Assembly: GCF_026151205.1 (NCBI RefSeq)
Contig: NC_087072.1
Location: 15,949,669 to 16,013,668, forward strand
Direction: 5' to 3'
From: Bolinopsis microptera
Lineage: Eukaryota > Ctenophora > Tentaculata > Lobata > Bolinopsidae
DNA length: 64,000 bases
Within the stretch, counting starts at the first letter, position 1, and the number at the start of each line of letters is the position of its first letter. The position numbers were made by a program, and so were the translations under genes. The notes below the pieces were generated by a model that saw nothing but the letters and a program-made list of their open reading frames with translations, made no database searches and was not told where the DNA came from. Below are positions 58,601 through 64,000 of this stretch, in pieces.

Positions 58601-60269
58601 GACAGCTGACTATGTTGTTACAGTTCTGACTTAGATTTAACTTTCCCAACTTTAATACTTTAAATGTTTCCGATTTAAGTCTTTTAACAAAAAGACTGAA
58701 GAGCCTGCAAATCAATATCGGATGTACAGTTTTCTAAAAATAACAAACATTTTTTGTTTAGTCCTAGAAATATGTAGTGATAAAAATAAATTTAGTTTGA
58801 TAGAAATATGTAACAATATTAACTGATAAATGACATGACTTAATACTGACATTTAAACTGATTAACGTTAACACTGACAGACACTAACACAAACATTGAC
58901 AGATCCACGACAGACGACAGCAGTTACTGAAAATGTTTTTCAGACACACAAAACTTCCTTTGTCAGAAGCAGACAAGAGGGTACAGTAAACTTTCGTAGA
59001 TAATAAATATTAGATCTAGTGGACTAGATAGTTGATAGTAGATATTCCTATCATCACGCTTTTCATCACACTTTCATACTTTTCATCACACATTTTTATG
59101 GTTCTTTTAAATGCTCATTATCTAATTGAGAGACTGTCATATATATCCATAAACTTTTTGTTCATTTACCCATGCGAAACAACTAGTTGATTATTGGGCA
59201 CCTTGCTTACCAACCTTAAAAAGATACCACACCAAATTGTCCGTATTTTAGCGTGGAAACAATGATTGCAGTTAGATATGTAACTACTTTTAAGGTCATT
59301 GATCACGGTCAATGAGCAGCGTCAGATGTTAGTAATAATATTAAACGGTGTCATTATACCTTTGACAAAGTTGATTTTGAACGATTAGTAGCATCGACTG
59401 ACAATTCAAATGTATCGGCTGAATAATATATCGACCACTGTGGTCAGCAAGTGCTGACAGATAGCCCTTCTCCAAATTCCATCGCTTGCAAAAGGCACAT
59501 TCTCCACAATCCTCCCTTACACAAATCCATTAAATTAAGGAAATATGTATTGCCACTATTATAATACAATACATGCTTTGCTGAAAATGGTTCACTTTTT
59601 AAGTGAGGCGTGGTTGTGCCAAGTTAACTGCGTACATTGTTTATGGGATAATTACAGTTATTCGCTACTTCGGCTGCTTACAATCTCTGTTATGCGTGGT
59701 GGAGGCATTACTGCATTACCAATTTACATTTACAAGAGGTGGCTTTGTCTCTTCTAATCTACATAAAGAAGTAGTATTAATGCCCACAAAAGTGACGTGA
59801 CTCTTCATGAGCACTAGAACCTGAATTTTAAAAATAGCTGTTTATATAATGCTACAGTTTTTATTGTGTGGCGCTGGGGTTATACAATTATTTATTTGTG
59901 TGTGTGATACCATCACGTAAATAATAGGATAACAAGGAAATGTTAATTGTTGAAATCTTGTTAATGAGAGGATTTGATTAGCCAGGAGTAGTGCAAGTCA
60001 TTATAGTTAATTAGGGCTAATTAGAATTAATTATCCATGTCAAAATTTCCTAGTTCTGATAATTTGATTGAATATAACCGATAAGCTCAAAACTCGACAA
60101 CTCCAATGATCATGGCATGTTTGGCATAAATTATAAAGCTGAAGCCGCTGTTATCTGTTTTACACGTGTAAAGTATTTTCATACTCCCCATACTTTTAAC
60201 ACCTGCTAATTTCAAAACCATATAATTATGCTAATTAATTATCCAATTAACAAGCTATTACCTCTCCAG

Positions 60270-60377
60270 GTGCGAGCTATTGTATCGAGGTGCACGTGTA
60301 AAACCCCCTTCCAGCTGGACCGAGTAGGAGACGGCAAATACAAACTACCTCACACTAGTCAGATCTTCTTTGTCAGG
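60270..60377 (+). CDS. GAS2 exon: GAR domain, first half
   Basis: Thirty-six codons, phase 0 at both ends (ctctccag / gtaagt). Reads VRAIVSRCTCKTPFQLDRVG then DGKYKLPHTSQIFFVR, the start of the GAS2-related (GAR) microtubule-binding domain, with the C-x-C pair involved in metal binding in this family. It joins in frame to exon D (LEEQ) and equally to A, B, X and C. Confidence 0.93.
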
Positions 60378-62688
60378 GTAAGTTTTTTACTTAGTTCTTT
60401 ACTTCTATTTAGTTTTATACTTATTTCTTTATCCAAACTTAGTTCTTTACATACACCTGCTACATGAAGAGGTCTCCTCCTAGTCGTTGGAGTGGCCTGC
60501 ATCACACACATCTTTTCTACGGCGTAACATGTTCCTCCATTCTACTCGTTTAGACTCGTTTAGAACTTAGTTCTTTACTTATACTAATTGTAATCCTCAT
60601 CATCCCTTCACTTGTTCACATTGCATTACACTTATTCTGTAGTTGAGCTTATTAAAGAGTCGCACAGAAAGCTAAACCTGCTACAGTAATTACTCCATTG
60701 TACTAATCTAAAGCTTGTGTGTTTGATGACGTGTTTTCCAGAAAACGAATAACTATTGTTAATGTAAACTATACACAACACTCCAAACACAATACAATAA
60801 ATACACGACTATTCAAACTTTAGAAACTTTAGCTCAAGCGCCCTCATTGAATTTAACGATGCTTTGTCTGTCTTCACTTTTCTGCCCCTTAATTAATGTG
60901 ATATTTTATACAACCTTTAATCTAATCTGGACTCGTGCGCGCTGTCAATTATAGTGTCTGGAGCCGCAAGTTTTTCATTATCTAGAATTAGAAGTGGAAG
61001 TTTCGTGTATAATTTTCGGGGGAAATATATTCGTCCAATTTGAGTCCTTGCACACATAATCGTATTACATAATCAGGCTGATGACGTAAAAGAGGACAAT
61101 GCAGTGCTAGCAAAACGGGGACCATGTGGTGTAATCCCCATTGTCACCCCAACTCACCCTGTATCACCTCCCTCACCATGTACATAATTCAAGAGTACAC
61201 ACAACACGCACAGTGGTATTTATACATTCCGCACCCCTGTATTCTGATGTACAATATAATTCAGTGTAATCTGTTCATACATTGTTCAGTTTGAAAAGTA
61301 TGTGAGACTTTTTGGTGCGGATAATTCCTTTCCATTTTGTAATGGCGCTGGTTAGCACTATCTTACCCGGTATGATCACAAACATTATGTACATTATGCT
61401 GGTCTAGGAAAATATTATCCCACTGTACATAATTAGATTGTCATACCAAAATTTGGTGTTTGTGAAAAAAGGTTTTTGAAGGTTCGGGTGTTCGATTAAT
61501 TGATTTACATCGGATGTTTGTGTGTGCCGGTATCAAATGGAATGCAATTTACTCCTTGTCACTGATCAGGAATTCCGCTTCGCACTAATTATAGCATTAC
61601 ATTTTTCCCATGAATTTCCAAGGATCTCCATTCCATTTGAAACAGTTCTGAGATTCCATTTGTGTTCCAACTTGAGCCATGTAAGTGGGTCATCATGATG
61701 TTCCTAATAGGTGTACTGTAACCAATAGCTGCAATAGTGCACCCATTTACCGTGGGAAGCAGAATACAAGTCGGGGAATGGACCAAACTTCTGATGATTA
61801 GCAACTTACGAGCGCGCGCATGGTGCTTTACTTGATGTAAATCTGCAGCAGTCTTCATAATTTTGAAGAGGGACGCGCGCACGTTTTATTGCTAGCTTTG
61901 GCGCGTATACGCACCATTGATACCAATTCTCTGTAGTCTGTTCTAGTAGTTTGACTCACTATATATCAAGCTTGGCTGTTGGCCCAACTGCTATGTTGAT
62001 TCTTCCATATTAGCACTATATTTACATGTCTCTTATCTTGCAAGACGCCAAAGCTGCAGACTGCAGACTAAATCACCCTACAGTCAGTCTATTATGTGAA
62101 ACCGTCTCGAATGACCGCAGTGAATATGTCACCATCCAGACATGTTATGTAACATGAGAACTGCTACCGACCTCAGCAGACACGACATTAAACACTGGCT
62201 CTTCATCCTTAAAGCATAGGATCATCCATTCCAACCTTATTTCCATAATTCCATTACCATAACTGTGCGCTTGAGTCATACCCTAAATATCGTGTTTTGT
62301 CATCTTGAGTGCCATTATCTGCTTCACACCTTTGAGTCTGATTGTTCTTTGTTGCGGTTACAGTTCACCTCTTCATGGCTTATTATTCTAACCATATTAT
62401 ACCGGTATGTTTAAGTTGTCTTCAAGTCTATACATAACTGATACGTTTGGTTTTCTACCATTTGCTGAAAAGATTCTTCAGCTGGTAAACCGTTTTTATA
62501 GACTTACAGTCTGCCAAACAATTATCACCGCAGTTAGCATCTGCATTTGAATCGTCGCCCGCCACTAATCACTAACCAACCTCACCATTTCACGCAAACA
62601 AACACACTACCCACTGTCTGCAAATTATCACCTCTCTCGCTGGAATTTCCCTCCACTTACTTCCTGGTAGTAACAAATCTATTTTCAG
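60378..62688. other. Intron inside the GAR domain
   Basis: 2.3 kb without an exon. Loose T-rich repeats (TTAGTTCTTTACTT) at 60390-60590. Confidence 0.5.
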
Positions 62689-62794
62689 ATCCTGAGGAAC
62701 CACGTGATGGTGCGAGTAGGAGGAGGGTGGGACACTCTCGACCACTTCATCGCCAAACACGACCCCTGTAGAATGAAGTTCAAGCAGATTGTCG
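62689..62794 (+). CDS. GAS2 exon: GAR domain, second half
   Basis: Thirty-five codons plus one base. Reads [20 protein letters not shown] then [15 protein letters not shown], the diagnostic GAR core ([19 protein letters not shown]). Splicing at G|gttagt continues the protein beyond the window or to an unrecognised exon; without splicing, GGT TAG gives a stop right after the domain (62797-62799). Confidence 0.93.
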
Positions 62795-64000
62795 GTTAGT
62801 GGTTACAACTTTACACTTTACAGTGTTGTTACACTCACCCTGTCACACTGTAACATGTTCTCACTGTTATTTTTGTAGCCCATCACCTGGCATTGTTACA
62901 CGTGACTCAGCTGCTATACAAGCTGCTCTGCTCATGCGGAAATTATCTGAATTTACAAAATATTTGCCAATTTCTACATTGTTCACTCCGCGTAGCTGGA
63001 GCCAAGCAGTCTCTCTCGTGCTCTCTTTCCTTTGCGTTATCTTCAGTATTGAATAACTTTCTTACTTAAGTTATTTATCTCCAGTATTGAATAACTTTTT
63101 TTCTCCGAAACATTTTTTGCTTATCTCGAGTTTTGTCATTGCTTATTTTACTCGTTCAAAAATATCCCAACTGCTGTGTCAACTGTGAGTGACCCCGTCA
63201 AGCTGAACACCCCATCAAAGTGTGATCGGAGTGTGATATAATAAGGTGAGAGTAAAAAGTGTGATTAAACAGCTCTCTGTGTGTGTGTGATTAACTCTTC
63301 TACTTGATTGTCTGTGAGCGTGAATATCAATCTACCTTGTGTAGTGTGAATTGTATGGTCCGCGAAGCAAATCTCAAGCACTTTGATACTCGATTATGGG
63401 GATTTTATATTTACGAAGCACTGATTTTTTAGCACATCTGATTTTATTCTACAACTTCATTCGAAAATCTTCAACTTCAAGTGGAGAAAAGGTTCGTGAC
63501 GTGACAAAGGTACGTGTCGTAAAGTGACGGAAGGGTCTGTCACCGCTGTGCTGTTCGCTAAGGTGGAATTATGCTATCGTACTGTAAACGCATGCTGTCG
63601 GTGAAAACACTGCATTAGACTTATTACCTACTTTGGGAACCATAAATATTACTTAGCCCTTTATGCTGGTGTACCATGTATTATATACCAGAACGGAATG
63701 GGGGAGCTTTGAACATTGAAATTGAAAATGCATGTAATTATAGTTAATACTAGGAGGAGAGCGAACTTATGTTCTATAAATTTATGTAATACTGCTGGAA
63801 TCTTAGGTAAACGTGTGGTCATGCTATCAAACCACATGAAGTTGAGGAATTTTAAAATCTTGAAAGATAAAGCCATTCTTTATCGGTATCGTTCCAATCA
63901 CTTCCAAACAGCCTCATGATCTTTCTTTCATTTTTGAGACAAATTTTACCCATATTGACACACTATCTGACTATAAGTAACTTGATACACACTAACAGTT
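62795..64000. other. Downstream of the GAR exon, no gene seen
   Basis: No phase-compatible exon is convincing. An acceptor-like tttttgtag at 62878 precedes an open stretch (SPGIVTRDSAAIQAALLMRK) but in the wrong phase for the GAR exon donor. Confidence 0.4.

Larger units (their letters stand above)
46114..60269. other. 14-kb intron between CH and GAR exons
   Basis: No convincing exon found. It holds the foldback element 46604-49789 with a nested element, a (TG)n tract (53525-53563), (GA)n and (CT)n tracts in inverted orientation (54595-54638, 54809-54850), and a 23-bp tandem repeat (58533-58600). Short open frames at 52113-52415 and 53883-54152 have no support. Alternative promoters could lie here. 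Confidence 0.6.

Noticed and set aside
62879-63056. Possible exon after the GAR domain (SPGIVTRDSAAIQAALLMRK)
   Set aside because: Its reading frame does not match the phase of the GAR exon donor; in the matching phase the translation looks non-coding.

Overview
This is a piece of an animal nuclear genome: AT-rich DNA, GT-AG introns from about 100 bp to 14 kb, and no operons. The recognisable genes are a Shaker-type voltage-gated K+ channel split by introns and a GAS2-family cytoskeletal linker (CH domain plus GAR domain). Together with a dense load of small DNA transposons and a tRNA-derived SINE, this suggests a non-vertebrate metazoan. A cnidarian or another early-branching animal is my guess; the sequence alone does not settle it.

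Layout. (1) 967-26978, plus strand: sixteen phase-compatible exons of a protein I do not recognise (at least 670 residues; acidic, coiled-coil and Ser-rich parts). Its 5' end lies outside the window and no terminal exon is evident before 29.9 kb. (2) 6821-8544, minus strand: a complete three-exon Shaker-like Kv channel nested in an intron of that gene. A possible further minus-strand exon lies near 11.1-11.3 kb. (3) 29921-44456, plus strand: three very large exons, called A, B and C here (2134, 846 and 643 codons), plus a small exon X after B. A, B and C look related: each has a coiled-coil motif near the start ending in a GF-x-(Y/F)-D-like element, a TTGH/TAGH motif near the end, and a D-L-D motif directly before a phase-0 gtgagt donor. 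(4) 45322-62794, plus strand: the GAS2 gene. The CH-domain exon D (45322-46113) and two GAR-domain exons (60270-60377, 62689-62794) are separated by a 14-kb intron.

The main inference: exons A, B, X, C, D and the last exon of the upstream gene all end in phase 0, and the first GAR exon begins in phase 0. The locus may therefore be one complex gene in which several alternative N-terminal blocks share one microtubule-binding GAR C-terminus. The alternative is a row of separate genes. In-frame joins are seen directly; the splicing is not.

The introns hold many mobile elements whose ends can be read: a hAT element with an 8-bp target duplication and a transposase remnant (15400-16237), MITEs of at least four types, a 3.2-kb foldback element with another element inserted in one arm (46604-49789), a tRNA-derived SINE (about 3295-3670), and several minisatellites.
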